From: Brevibacillus reuszeri
GTDB taxonomy: Bacteria; Bacillota; Bacilli; Brevibacillales; Brevibacillaceae
DNA: 64,000 nucleotides
Assembly (NCBI RefSeq): GCF_001187725.1
Contig: NZ_LGIQ01000002.1
Location: forward strand, 1 to 64,000
Direction of reading: 5' to 3'
Part shown: positions 17,735 through 26,554 of the stretch, piece after piece
Layout of the letters: the number at the start of each line of letters is the position of its first letter
Position numbering within the stretch: the first letter of the stretch is position 1
Position numbers and translations under genes: made by a program
The notes under the pieces: model-generated
The model's input: the letters and a program-made list of their open reading frames with translations, nothing else
Told to the model about the DNA's origin: nothing
Databases searched by the model: none

Positions 17735-17938
17735 GAGGAAAGTGGAGAAAACGCTCAAGCTTCTTGGGATACTAGCTGGAAGTGTCCGAGCCCAGCTCCA
17801 AGGAAAAAACGAAACCGCGTCCAAAGTGGTTGTTTCGTGAAGCTTCTCAAAGGTGGACGCTTAAAGGCGTGTTTCGTTTTTTCCTCTGCACCTCGGTTGG
17901 TATCCCAAAGAGCTCACGCTTTTTTCTCCTCTTTCCTC
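17735..17938 (+). repeat. MITE-like element, copy 1
   Basis: An element of about 204 bp whose ends are imperfect terminal inverted repeats: GAGGAAAGTGGAGAAAACGC at the left, and the complement of GCTTTTTTCTCCTCTTTCCTC at the right. Internally it can fold through GCGTCCA (17818 region) and TGGACGC (17853 region). An inverted relative lies at 18028-18232. Short open frames across it have no recognisable product. Confidence 0.55.
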
Positions 17939-18027
17939 ATCAGCAACTTTGCTTTTTGGGACAAAGCTAGCTTGCAAAGAGATCTAGGTATGTAATTCAA
18001 GTTTCAACTGTCTCTACAGCTTGCAAA

Positions 18028-18232
18028 GGAAACAGGGGAAAAAAGCGAAGGTCTTTGGGACTCCTACCGAGCTGAAGGGGAAAAAGGGAAACACGCCCTT
18101 AAGCGTCCACCACTGAGCAATCATCTTTGTGAGGACCACTTTGGACGCGGTTTCTCTTTTTTCTCGTAAGCGGACAGTGCACGCTCCCTGCTAGAGGCCC
18201 AAGTACCTGGAGCGTTTTCCCCTGTTTCCTCC
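18028..18232 (-). repeat. MITE-like element, copy 2 (inverted)
   Basis: A 205-bp inverted relative of the element at 17735-17938. On the minus strand it shares AACCGCGTCCAAAGTGGT and GTGGACGCTTAA(A/G)GGCGTGTTTC with copy 1, in the same order and spacing. Its ends GGAAACAGGGGAAAA are inverted repeats of each other. The two copies flank an 89-bp spacer. Confidence 0.55.
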
Positions 18233-18281
18233 CCACCACTAAAACTACGAATAACAGCAAACAAAGACGCCTTTGTTCATC

Positions 18282-18665
18282 GGCTAAACCGCGGTCGATT
18301 AGCCTCGATTAGCCTCGATAGAAGTTTTCTTACTGAATCAGAAAGCAAAGCTTCCCGGTACCTACATCCTGATTCAGCAAGAATAACTTACCGCTAAATC
18401 GCGGTCGCTCATCTCGATTAGCCTCGATAGAAGTTTTCTTACTGAATCAGAAAGCAAACGCTTCCCGGTACCTGTATAACTGATTCAGCAAGAATAACTT
18501 ACCGCTAAATCGCGGTCGCTCATCCTCGATTAGCCTCGATCAAGGTTTTCTTACTGAATCAGAAAGCAAACGCTTCCCGGTACCTGCATACCTGATTCAG
18601 CAAGAATAACTTACCGCTAAATCGCGGTCGCTCATCCTCGATTAGCCTCGATCAAGGTTTTCTTA
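18282..18665 (+). repeat. Tandem array of about 111-bp repeats
   Basis: Three full units and one partial unit start at about 18282, 18392, 18503 and 18615, a period of 110-112 bp. Each unit begins GCTAAA(C/T)CGCGGTCG and continues through CCTCGATTAGCCTCGAT. It then contains a 15-bp inverted repeat TTCTTACTGAATCAG ... CTGATTCAGCAAGAA around a GC-rich loop. The last unit ends about 50 bases before the response regulator gene. No open frame or known element explains it. Confidence 0.85.
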
Positions 18666-18716
18666 TATAGTAGAGAGTAATAAACAAATGGAGACTCAAA
18701 GTGGGAGGAACGATTG

Positions 18717-19415
18717 ATGTCAACCATTATGATAGTGGAAGATGATCCGAAAATTAACCAACTTCTGCAAAGTCAGTTGGAGAAATACGGCTTTCGTACA
18801 GTAAATGTTGAGCATTTTGATCGTGTCATGGACGTGTTTGTAAGCGCGCGCCCGGATCTTGTCTTGCTGGACGTAAACCTGCCCAAGTTTGACGGGTTCT
18901 ATTGGTGCAGGCAGATGCGGCAGGAATCCAAGTGCCCGATCCTGTTTATCTCTGCTCGTGAAAGCAAGATGGATCAGGTGATGGCGCTCGAAAACGGGGC
19001 GGACGACTACATCACAAAGCCGTTTGATTATGATGTTGTGCTCGCCAAAATCCGCAGCCAACTGCGTCGTGCCTATGGCTTGTACGCGCCCCAGGAGGGA
19101 GAGCGGACGGTAGAGGTGTCTGGTCTCAAGCTGTTTTTAGAGCGGATGGAGCTGAGCATGCAGGATCAGAAGGTGGAGCTGAGCAAAAAAGAAGCGCTTC
19201 TGCTGGAGGCGCTGATGAATCAGTATCCGCGTGTCGTCAGTCGGGAGCGGTTGCTGGAAAAGCTGTGGGATGAGCAGTTTGTCGATGAAAATACGTTGAA
19301 TGTCTACATCACGCGTGTGCGCGGAAAATTAAAGGATTTGGGTCTGGAGGGAGCCGTCGAAACGGTTCGTGGTTCTGGCTACCGCTTGCGGACGGTTTGG
19401 GAGGATGGGCAATGA
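18717..19415 (+). CDS. OmpR-family response regulator (BceR-like)
   Basis: 232 aa. The receiver domain has acidic residues E8, D9 and D10, the phosphoacceptor Asp52 (LLDVNLPKFDG) and a conserved KPFDYD. A winged-helix DNA-binding domain follows (RVRGKLKDLG...VRGSGYRLR). ATG at 18717 is chosen with GGGAGG eight bases upstream; a TTG directly before it is a less likely start. Its stop overlaps the start of the kinase gene. With the kinase and ABC transporter next to it, it forms a BceRSAB-type antimicrobial-peptide sensing and resistance module. Confidence 0.92.
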   Translation: MSTIMIVEDDPKINQLLQSQLEKYGFRTVNVEHFDRVMDVFVSARPDLVLLDVNLPKFDGFYWCRQMRQESKCPILFISARESKMDQVMALENGADDYITKPFDYDVVLAKIRSQLRRAYGLYAPQEGERTVEVSGLKLFLERMELSMQDQKVELSKKEALLLEALMNQYPRVVSRERLLEKLWDEQFVDENTLNVYITRVRGKLKDLGLEGAVETVRGSGYRLRTVWEDGQ

Positions 19416-20428
19416 GTTTGTTCCTTCGGGATCAATGGGCTTTCGCTGCCTTTTTTCTCGTCCAGCTGATTCTTTTAATCTTGATTTTTGCTATGGATGG
19501 CTATTGGAATGAATCGTTAATCATTTACGTAGTTTTTTTGTCTCTGTTTTTTGCAGGAGCTTTTCTCGTTGTTCGGTACTTGACCCACCGAACGATCTAT
19601 CAGCGTCTAAGCAAACCGGTGGAATCACTGGAAGAGCTGACACAAACACATGGCAACGCCGCCCTGTGCCGCGCGCTGGATGAAAACTGCCTGGAGCATT
19701 ACCGCTTGTACAAAGAACAGCTGCATGCCTATGAGAACAAGCAGCGCGATTACACGACGTTTATCCAGCAATGGGTGCACCAGATGAAAACGCCGATCTC
19801 GGTTATTCATCTTTTGCTCCAGGATGAGGATGACTCGACTGCCGAGAGCATTCGGGAAGAGGTTGATCGAATTAAACGCGGGCTTGAAACCGTACTGTAC
19901 ATAGCGCGTCTGGATCGCTTCGAGCAGGACTTCCTGATTGAGCCCGTATCTCTGCGGTGTCTGGTGCAAAACGTACTCGCTGAAAACAAACGCCTGTTTA
20001 TTCGCAACCAGGTTTATCCTGAGGTAAAAATCGACGAGCAGTGGAGAGTGGAATCAGACGATAAGTGGCTGTCTTTTGTGCTCAATCAGCTCTTGACGAA
20101 TGCGGTGAGATATTCAGCTGGCAAAAGCAATAAGGTGACGATCCGTGCTTATGAACGAGGAGCTAGCGTGTTGCTGGAGGTTCAGGATTACGGAATCGGG
20201 ATTCCACCTGAAGATATTCGGCGCGTATTTCAACCGTATTTTACGGGAGAAAATGGACGTAAGTACCCGGAATCGACGGGGATGGGCCTGTATTTGGTCA
20301 AAGAAATTTGCGGTCGCTTGCAGCACGGCGTAGAGATGGAATCAGAGGTAGGTGTAGGTACGACGATTCGGATTGTCTTATCTGCGGTTGTTCCAATCTT
20401 ACAAGATCGTAAGCTTCCTGAAAGTTAA
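19412..20428 (+). CDS. Intramembrane-sensing histidine kinase (BceS-like)
   Basis: 338 aa. Two transmembrane helices (about residues 11-28 and 36-56) are joined by a very short outer loop, so the kinase has no real sensor domain. This is typical of BceS-type kinases that sense through a partner ABC transporter. The H-box is WVHQMKTPIS with His123. Catalytic ATP-binding motifs follow (NQLLTNAVRYS, DYGIGIP, STGMGLYL). ATG overlaps the response regulator stop. The last codons double as a likely operator for the transporter genes downstream. Confidence 0.92.
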   Translation: MSLFLRDQWAFAAFFLVQLILLILIFAMDGYWNESLIIYVVFLSLFFAGAFLVVRYLTHRTIYQRLSKPVESLEELTQTHGNAALCRALDENCLEHYRLYKEQLHAYENKQRDYTTFIQQWVHQMKTPISVIHLLLQDEDDSTAESIREEVDRIKRGLETVLYIARLDRFEQDFLIEPVSLRCLVQNVLAENKRLFIRNQVYPEVKIDEQWRVESDDKWLSFVLNQLLTNAVRYSAGKSNKVTIRAYERGASVLLEVQDYGIGIPPEDIRRVFQPYFTGENGRKYPESTGMGLYLVKEICGRLQHGVEMESEVGVGTTIRIVLSAVVPILQDRKLPES

Positions 20429-20436
20429 TTCGATAG
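20399..20436 (+). promoter_or_regulatory. BceR-like operator ahead of the ABC transporter
   Basis: TTACA-AGAT-CGTAA is one mismatch from the BceR-type site and starts a 38-base segment shared with the ECF sigma promoter (16922-16959). It overlaps the end of the kinase coding region. A TATAGT -10 candidate is at 20458-20463, 59 bases from the site start, against 58 at the sigma promoter. Confidence 0.65.
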
Positions 20437-20495
20437 CTAGGTAACACACGATTTACGTATAGTTGGAGCATGAAGAAAGAAAAAAGGTGAATCGC

Positions 20496-21266
20496 ATGGA
20501 AATGCTTGCAGTAAAAAGCCTAAGCAAAATATACGGGGGCAAGGTAACTTACCGCGCGTTGACTGATATCGACTTTACGATCCGCAAAGGAGAGTTTGTG
20601 GGCATCATGGGTCCGTCAGGGAGTGGAAAGACCACGCTTTTGAATATGATTTCCACGATTGATAGCCCTACTTCTGGCGCTGTCTTACTGAACGGAACGA
20701 ACCCTCATCAACTGAAAAAGAAAAAGCTGGCGTTATTTCGCAGGCGTGAATTAGGTTTTGTTTTTCAAGACTTCAATCTCTTGGATACACTGACGATTGG
20801 GGAAAATATTGTTTTGCCGCTCACCCTCGATGGTGTGGATGTCACGACGATTGAAGAAAAGCTGCAAGCACTGGCGGCCAAGCTGGGGATTGCGGAAATT
20901 TTGGAGAAGCGCACCTACGAGGTTTCTGGCGGTCAACGTCAGCGAGCCGCGATTGCGCGCGCCATTATTCATACACCATCGCTCTTGCTGGCGGATGAAC
21001 CGACAGGCAATCTCGATTCCAAGTCTTCTCGTAATGTGATGGAGACGCTGGAGGCTATAAATAAGTCGGAAAATACCACGATGATGATGGTAACACATGA
21101 TGCGCTGGCAGCAAGCTACTGTCATCGTGTCATTTTTATCAAAGACGGTCAGCTGCATAATGAAATGTATCGTGGCGAGAGCCGTCAGGTTTTTTTCCAG
21201 AAAATCATTGACGCATTGTCGTTCCTAGGGGGCAATACGTATGACCTTTCGACAATTCGCGTGTAA
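20496..21266 (+). CDS. BceA-like ABC transporter ATPase
   Basis: 256 aa. Walker A GPSGSGKT at 39-46, signature VSGGQRQR, and Walker B LLLADEPTGNLDS belong to the MacB/BceA class of ATPases. It energises the adjacent FtsX-type permease. ATG at 20496 has AAGGTGA upstream; a TTG 11 codons earlier is possible but less supported. Its 3' end overlaps the permease start by 26 bases. Expected role: removing or detoxifying cell-wall-active peptides at the membrane and reporting flux to the kinase. Confidence 0.92.
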   Translation: MEMLAVKSLSKIYGGKVTYRALTDIDFTIRKGEFVGIMGPSGSGKTTLLNMISTIDSPTSGAVLLNGTNPHQLKKKKLALFRRRELGFVFQDFNLLDTLTIGENIVLPLTLDGVDVTTIEEKLQALAAKLGIAEILEKRTYEVSGGQRQRAAIARAIIHTPSLLLADEPTGNLDSKSSRNVMETLEAINKSENTTMMMVTHDALAASYCHRVIFIKDGQLHNEMYRGESRQVFFQKIIDALSFLGGNTYDLSTIRV

Positions 21267-23121
21267 TAACGTCTTGCGGAATAAGCGCACGTACGCAGCT
21301 TTTTTCTTGAGTAGTGTCTTTTCCGTTATGATCTTTTTCGTTTACGCGATGTTTATCTACCATCCTGCCATTGCGGATGAGGAAATCCATGAATCGGTTG
21401 CTACAGGAATGATGGTTGCAGAATACATCATTTTTCTGTTTTCGTTTTTCTTTTTGTTTTATTGTGTGGGTGCTTTTTTGAAGAAGCGAGAAAAAGAATT
21501 CGGCATATTGTTCATACATGGGATGACCCCGATGCAGCGAAACTGGCTCGTCATTCTGGAAAACATGCTGATTGGGATTGTGTCGATCATCTGCGGGATT
21601 GGACTTGGGCTAGTATTGGCCAAGCTGTTTTTCCAATTTGCGGGCTTTTTGCTTGACGTAAAGGCCCTGCCCTTTTACCTTCCGTGGCAGGCGATTGGCT
21701 TGACGTTCGTTGCTTTTATGATCCTGTATGCGGCAATCTCGATATTCACGGTGCTGCTCTTGCGCAAACGAAGTCTATTGGACCTGTTGCAAGGGAGCCA
21801 GCGCCCGAAGCGGGAGCCTAAGGCATCTGTGTTCCTGTCCATTTTGGCTATTGGCTTGATGGGTACGGCGTACACGCTAGCCCTAACTGCTGACGGGATG
21901 TATGTAGCGGTATTGCTTTTTCCAGTGACCTTTATTACAATTGCGGGCACCTATTTGCTCTTTACGCAATTGAGTGTGTTTTTGATTGGAATTTTGAAAA
22001 AGAAAAGATCTATTTATTGGAAGAAGACGAACCTGATTACGTTGTCGGATCTGGGCTACCGCATGAAGGACAATGCCCGGATGTTTTTCCTGGTGTGTAT
22101 CGTTTCAACGGTAGCATTTTGTGCAATTGGAACTCTGGCTGCATTGGCAGGGTCGATACAGGAAACGGTCTTGAAAACGAATCCGTTTGCTTTTGAATAT
22201 CAAACCAAACAAGGAAATCCTGAAGCGGCAAAGGATCTTTCCTTGATTGAAACAAGCCTTCAGCAGGGCGGTTTTTCTTTTGAAAAATATGAGGTCTCGA
22301 TAAAGGTATTACCGAAAACAGAAAAGGAAGAAAGCATAGGCGTGGTCAAGCTGGCGGACTACAACAAGATTGCGGTTGCAGCCAATGCAGGGCAGCTGCA
22401 GGTTGCCGACAATGAAGTGTTTATGCTCGTCAGATGGTTTGGAGATGACATCGAAACGAAAACATTGAATGTAGGAAATACGACTTTGATGGTTAAAACG
22501 GATGCGAAGTTAAACCCGCTTTTGGGTGGACTTGATTTCGACCGTCTGGCGGTAGTGCCGAACCATGTATACGATTACCTGACAGGATTGAAGGAAGAAA
22601 CAAGGTATAACTATGCTGTACCGAGATGGAAGGAAACACAGGAGTTAAGTGTAAAGCTACAAGAGCAGATCGCACATTTAAATGAGAATCACTTCTATAC
22701 TGCGCGTGCTCCGATCTATCGGGAAATGAAGCAAATGGCAAATACGATGCTGTTTATCGGATTGTTTGTCGGAGTTTTGTTCTTTGTAGCAGCAGCCAGC
22801 TTTCTTTACTTCCGTCTATATACGGATCTGGAGAATGACAAGCGACAGTATGGAGCGATATCGAAAATCGGATTATCTGATCGGGAGCTATCCCGGATTG
22901 TGACGACACAGATTGCGTTGTTATTTTTCGTTCCGATTGTAGTGGCGATTGTTCACAGCATCGTAGCGTTTGTCTCGCTGCAAAGCTTGCTAAAGATCAT
23001 CATGATCACATCAGTTGTAAAGCCGACGGCTATCGTGCTGATTAGCTTCGTGGTAGTACAGGGCATCTACTTCTGGATCATCCGCAACCGCTATTTGTTC
23101 CATCTGAAACGTTCCATGTAA
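21241..23121 (+). CDS. BceB-like ABC transporter permease
   Basis: 626 aa with about ten transmembrane helices. FtsX-like segments lie in both halves, and a large extracytoplasmic domain of about 200 residues lies between the seventh and eighth helices. These features mark BceB-type permeases, where the large domain binds peptide antibiotic complexes and signals to the kinase. The coding sequence overlaps the ATPase gene, so the two are coupled. The peptide sensed cannot be predicted from sequence alone. Confidence 0.9.
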   Translation: MTFRQFACNNVLRNKRTYAAFFLSSVFSVMIFFVYAMFIYHPAIADEEIHESVATGMMVAEYIIFLFSFFFLFYCVGAFLKKREKEFGILFIHGMTPMQRNWLVILENMLIGIVSIICGIGLGLVLAKLFFQFAGFLLDVKALPFYLPWQAIGLTFVAFMILYAAISIFTVLLLRKRSLLDLLQGSQRPKREPKASVFLSILAIGLMGTAYTLALTADGMYVAVLLFPVTFITIAGTYLLFTQLSVFLIGILKKKRSIYWKKTNLITLSDLGYRMKDNARMFFLVCIVSTVAFCAIGTLAALAGSIQETVLKTNPFAFEYQTKQGNPEAAKDLSLIETSLQQGGFSFEKYEVSIKVLPKTEKEESIGVVKLADYNKIAVAANAGQLQVADNEVFMLVRWFGDDIETKTLNVGNTTLMVKTDAKLNPLLGGLDFDRLAVVPNHVYDYLTGLKEETRYNYAVPRWKETQELSVKLQEQIAHLNENHFYTARAPIYREMKQMANTMLFIGLFVGVLFFVAAASFLYFRLYTDLENDKRQYGAISKIGLSDRELSRIVTTQIALLFFVPIVVAIVHSIVAFVSLQSLLKIIMITSVVKPTAIVLISFVVVQGIYFWIIRNRYLFHLKRSM

Positions 23122-23139
23122 AAAAGATGAAAAACGGAA

Positions 23140-23166
23140 GCCTCTTCGAAAAGAAGAGGCTTTTTT
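23140..23166 (+). terminator. Terminator after BceAB-like operon
   Basis: A perfect 8-bp stem GCCTCTTC / GAAGAGGC with loop GAAAA is followed by six T, 18 bases after the permease stop. Confidence 0.9.
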
Positions 23167-23265
23167 ACGTGTTTTTTTCAGTGATATTTTTATTTATCTA
23201 CATAATATCGTTAATGAAAATAAATAAATGAAAATGCTTTCAACAATAAATTTTCTGAATACATG

Positions 23266-23294
23266 TTGCATATTGTCGAAATTCGTATTATAGT
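23266..23294 (+). promoter_or_regulatory. Promoter of the Lrp-type regulator gene
   Basis: TTGCAT (23266-23271) and TATAGT (23289-23294) are 17 bases apart in an AT-rich stretch that separates this gene from the BceAB-like operon. Confidence 0.55.
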
Positions 23295-23389
23295 AACAAC
23301 AATAATTACGTAATTCGACTGTATTTAATATATATTTACTGCTTGAAGGTTTTATTTTTGAAAAACAAGACGAATAAAGGTGTGATTAT

Positions 23390-23866
23390 ATGGAAGAGAT
23401 GTTCCGGCGTTCGCTTTATCCCGAATTGGACGATACGGATTACGGCATTATTCGAGCTTTGCAGGAAAATGCCAGACTGCCATTTACCCAGATCGCAAAA
23501 GACCTCGGCGTCACGGAAAAGACCATACGCATGCGTGTTCAGCAAATGCAAGACGAAGGGATTCTGAGTCTTGTTGGCATCGTCAATCCAGTCAAAGCTG
23601 GTTTACACGTACAAGCCATTATTCATATCGCGACCGAAGCAGATAAATTAGATGAAGTCGTTGCGGCACTGAACGCGATCATAGAAGTTCGCTTGATTGT
23701 ACTAACCTCAGGCGAATATCAGTTGTTCACACAGGTGCTGGTCAGAAGCTACGATGAATTGTCGCAATTTTTGATGAAAAAGCTAAACAAGATTCCTGGG
23801 ATCACTCGCATGAATGTTATTAACGAACTCAAAATATTGAAATCGAAGTACAACTTCGTCCGCTAA
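23390..23866 (+). CDS. Lrp/AsnC family transcriptional regulator
   Basis: 158 aa. The N-terminal helix-turn-helix (DYGIIRALQENARLPFTQIA, then LGVTEKTIRMRV) is followed by a RAM/AsnC ligand-binding domain. Lrp-type proteins act as octamers that sense amino acids. AAAGGTG precedes the ATG. The gene lies 119 bases ahead of a peptide-import operon, with the same orientation, and so is the likely controller of peptide uptake and of the gamma-glutamyltransferase further on. The effector is not known. Confidence 0.88.
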   Translation: MEEMFRRSLYPELDDTDYGIIRALQENARLPFTQIAKDLGVTEKTIRMRVQQMQDEGILSLVGIVNPVKAGLHVQAIIHIATEADKLDEVVAALNAIIEVRLIVLTSGEYQLFTQVLVRSYDELSQFLMKKLNKIPGITRMNVINELKILKSKYNFVR

Positions 23867-23985
23867 TGAGAGGAACTACCTTGGAAGGGGGAATGCCATC
23901 GGAGAGTTAGATTCCGCTGGGATTGCAATTTTCAAAACTATTTATCACAAAAGAAAGCACAGAAAAAAGAAAAGGGGTCATTTAC

Positions 23986-25557
23986 ATGTTTTCTAACAAG
24001 ATGAGCAAAGCAATGCTCAGTGCCGTTCTGGGGACTATGCTTTTGGTAACTGGATGTGGAGGCGGAGGCACTAATGCTGGTACGAGCACAGAAGGCGGCA
24101 ATGCAGCTGCTCCAGCACCAGCTACAGGCAAGAAAGTAATCAACATCGGGTTGAAAGCAGATCCTCCATCTATGGACCCGAACAGCTCTACTTCTCTCTA
24201 CGATCGTCAAGTATACGCAAGTCTTTACGACAAGCTGTTTGACATCGATGCAGATGGCAAAGTAGTACCAATGCTGGCTGAGTCTTACGAAGTAACACCA
24301 GATGGTAAAACCTACACACTCAAGCTGAAGCAAGGCGTAAAATTCCACGATGGAACTGATTTTGACGCTGAGGCAGTCAAATTCAACTTCGAGCGCAATA
24401 TGACTAGTGAAAAATCCCGTCGGAAAGGCGAATTGAAATTCGTAGATTCCGTATCCGTTGTAGATGCTCAAACAGTGAAAATCCAGATGAAAGAACCGTT
24501 CGCTCCATTCCTGTCTGTATTGACAGACCGCGCGGGTATCATCGTTTCTCCGAAAGCGGTTCAGGAGCATGGCGACCAATATCTCAACCACCCAGTAGGT
24601 ACTGGCCCGTTCACTTTTGTTGAACAAGTGAAAGGCGATCATGTAACACTGAAGAAGAATGAAAACTACTGGAATGGTAGCGTAAAAGTTGATGAAGTGA
24701 ACTACAAAGTATTCACAAACGGTACTGCAAAGGTACAAAACCTGCGCTCCGGTATGCTCGATATCATCGACGATACTCCTGTAAAAGAAATTCCAGTAGT
24801 GAAGGGCGATGCGAATCTGCAGCTTATCGCAGAATCCGGACTCGGATTTCAAGGTATCTATCTGAACAACTCCCGTGCGCCGTTTGATAACAAATTCCTG
24901 CGTCAGGCTGTTGACCACGCGATTGACCGCGAAGCGATCGTAAAAGTACTGTATAACGGCTACGCTGCACCAGCACATACTGCATTCTCAAAAGGCAGCT
25001 TGGCATACAATGAACAACTGAACACACCTGTTGCTCCTAACGCGGATGAGATCAAGAATCTGTTGGCACAAGGTGGCAAGCCGGATGGATTTGGCTTCAA
25101 GCTCTACATCTCGACTTCTCCTGAGAACGAACAGCTGGGTGCTGTACTGCAAAACATGCTGAAGCAATACAACATCAACGTAACTCTGGAAAAATTGGAA
25201 TACGGTCAATTGATTGAAACAGGCGACAAAGGCGAATTCGATGCTCTGCAGCTTGGTTGGTCCGGCCGTTTGGACCCAGACCTGAACATCCATGACTTCG
25301 TTGTAACTGGCGCTCCCAATAATAATGGACGTATCGCGAATCCACAACTGGATGAGCTTATTTTGAAAGCTCGCGGAGAGCTGGATGAGGCAAAACGTAA
25401 GGCACTGTATGATGAAGCAGCAAAGCTTCTCCAAGATGAAGCTGGATATGCATACATGTACCATCAATACGTGCTTCTTGGTATGAACAAAAAGGTAACC
25501 GGATTTACATTTGTACCAGATGGTATCATCCGTACAGCAACAATGGACAAGCAATAA
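23986..25557 (+). CDS. Peptide-binding lipoprotein of an ABC importer (SBP family 5)
   Basis: 523 aa. A lipoprotein signal peptide ends in LLVTGC with the modified cysteine at residue 24, followed by a Gly/Ala/Pro-rich linker. The family 5 solute-binding domain follows (DPPSMDPNSS near the start, GTGPFTF, then YLNNSRAPFDNKFLRQAVDHAIDR). The ATG has AAAAGGGG upstream. It would deliver oligopeptides, dipeptides or gamma-glutamyl peptides to the permeases encoded next. Substrate choice cannot be read from sequence; the neighbouring gamma-glutamyltransferase hints at gamma-glutamyl compounds such as glutathione. Confidence 0.9.
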   Translation: MFSNKMSKAMLSAVLGTMLLVTGCGGGGTNAGTSTEGGNAAAPAPATGKKVINIGLKADPPSMDPNSSTSLYDRQVYASLYDKLFDIDADGKVVPMLAESYEVTPDGKTYTLKLKQGVKFHDGTDFDAEAVKFNFERNMTSEKSRRKGELKFVDSVSVVDAQTVKIQMKEPFAPFLSVLTDRAGIIVSPKAVQEHGDQYLNHPVGTGPFTFVEQVKGDHVTLKKNENYWNGSVKVDEVNYKVFTNGTAKVQNLRSGMLDIIDDTPVKEIPVVKGDANLQLIAESGLGFQGIYLNNSRAPFDNKFLRQAVDHAIDREAIVKVLYNGYAAPAHTAFSKGSLAYNEQLNTPVAPNADEIKNLLAQGGKPDGFGFKLYISTSPENEQLGAVLQNMLKQYNINVTLEKLEYGQLIETGDKGEFDALQLGWSGRLDPDLNIHDFVVTGAPNNNGRIANPQLDELILKARGELDEAKRKALYDEAAKLLQDEAGYAYMYHQYVLLGMNKKVTGFTFVPDGIIRTATMDKQ

Positions 25558-25597
25558 AGCCGTTACACTATAACAGCAAGAGCTAGGAGGAATTGTC

Positions 25598-26554
25598 ATG
25601 ATGTTCGTGTTCAGACGCCTACTGCTGACAATCCCGATTCTCCTGCTGGTGTCGATCATGACATTTTCTTTGATCCATATGATCCCGGGCGATCCTGCCC
25701 GGGTCATTTTAGGACAAGAAGCGACACCGGAAGCATATCAGGCACTGCGAAGCGAGCTGGGATTAGATCAGCCGATCGTAGTGCAATATTTTTCCTGGCT
25801 GGGAAAAGTGATACAGGGTGATTTGGGAATTTCCATTACAGACCGTGTGCCGGTCTCACAATTAATTATGCAGAGGTTACCCGCAACGGTGGAGCTTACG
25901 ATTGGAACGTTTCTCGTAGCGATTCTGATCGCTTTTCCGGCGGGAATTCTGGCGGCTGTTCGCCGCGGCACCTGGATTGACTACACAAGCACCTTTACTG
26001 CCCTGGGCGGTATGAGTATCCCGAGCTTTTGGCTGGCAATGATGCTGATTATCTTTTTTGCAGTAAATAATCAATGGCTTCCTTCTTCGGGATATGTACC
26101 TTTCATGGAAAATCCGACGCAAAACCTGCTGGCGATGGTACTGCCTTGTTTGGCGACAGGCCTTAGGGAGTCGGCGGTATTGATGAGAATGCTGCGTTCT
26201 TCTTTGCTTGATGTAGTGAGCATGGACTTTATTCGGACAGCGAAAGCGAAGGGATTGAACGAAGCAAGAACGATCCTGGGACACGCATTGCGTAATGCGA
26301 TGGTTCCTGTGGTGACGACTTCCGGCTTGATGATTGCAGGCTTACTTGGTGGTTTGGTCATTACAGAATCTATCTTTTCGATTCCTGGCTTTGGCCGTTT
26401 GATCGTTGAGTCCGTGTTTAAACGCGACTATGTAACTGTGCAAGGTGCCATTCTGGTATCTGCGGTTCTCGTAGTAGTCGTGAACCTGGCTGTTGACATT
26501 TTGTACGCTGTAATTGATCCGCGCATCAAGGCTGGGAAAGGAGCAGGTGAGTGA
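25598..26554 (+). CDS. Peptide ABC transporter permease, DppB/OppB type
   Basis: 318 aa with six transmembrane helices. The N-terminal FRRLLLTIPILLLVSIMTF and DPARVILG segments and the inner-membrane EAA-type loop (IRTAKAKGLNEARTILGHAL) identify the family. AGGAGG stands seven bases before the ATG. Its stop overlaps the start of the second permease. Confidence 0.93.
   Translation: MMFVFRRLLLTIPILLLVSIMTFSLIHMIPGDPARVILGQEATPEAYQALRSELGLDQPIVVQYFSWLGKVIQGDLGISITDRVPVSQLIMQRLPATVELTIGTFLVAILIAFPAGILAAVRRGTWIDYTSTFTALGGMSIPSFWLAMMLIIFFAVNNQWLPSSGYVPFMENPTQNLLAMVLPCLATGLRESAVLMRMLRSSLLDVVSMDFIRTAKAKGLNEARTILGHALRNAMVPVVTTSGLMIAGLLGGLVITESIFSIPGFGRLIVESVFKRDYVTVQGAILVSAVLVVVVNLAVDILYAVIDPRIKAGKGAGE

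Larger units (their letters stand above)
17567..18716. other. Gene-free repeat region of about 1.1 kb
   Basis: Between the ECF sigma gene and the response regulator no credible coding region is seen. It holds a long-range inverted repeat ACATAGCTTG / CAAGCTATGT (about 17586-17652), the two MITE-like elements and the tandem array listed separately. Confidence 0.8.

Noticed and set aside
17711..17995. Open frames in the repeat region
   Set aside because: They run across the MITE-like element and its terminal repeats, lack ribosome sites and have low-complexity products; judged non-coding.
18282..18665. CRISPR array
   Set aside because: Units are about 111 bp and differ only by scattered changes; there is no short repeat with unique spacers and no cas genes are near.
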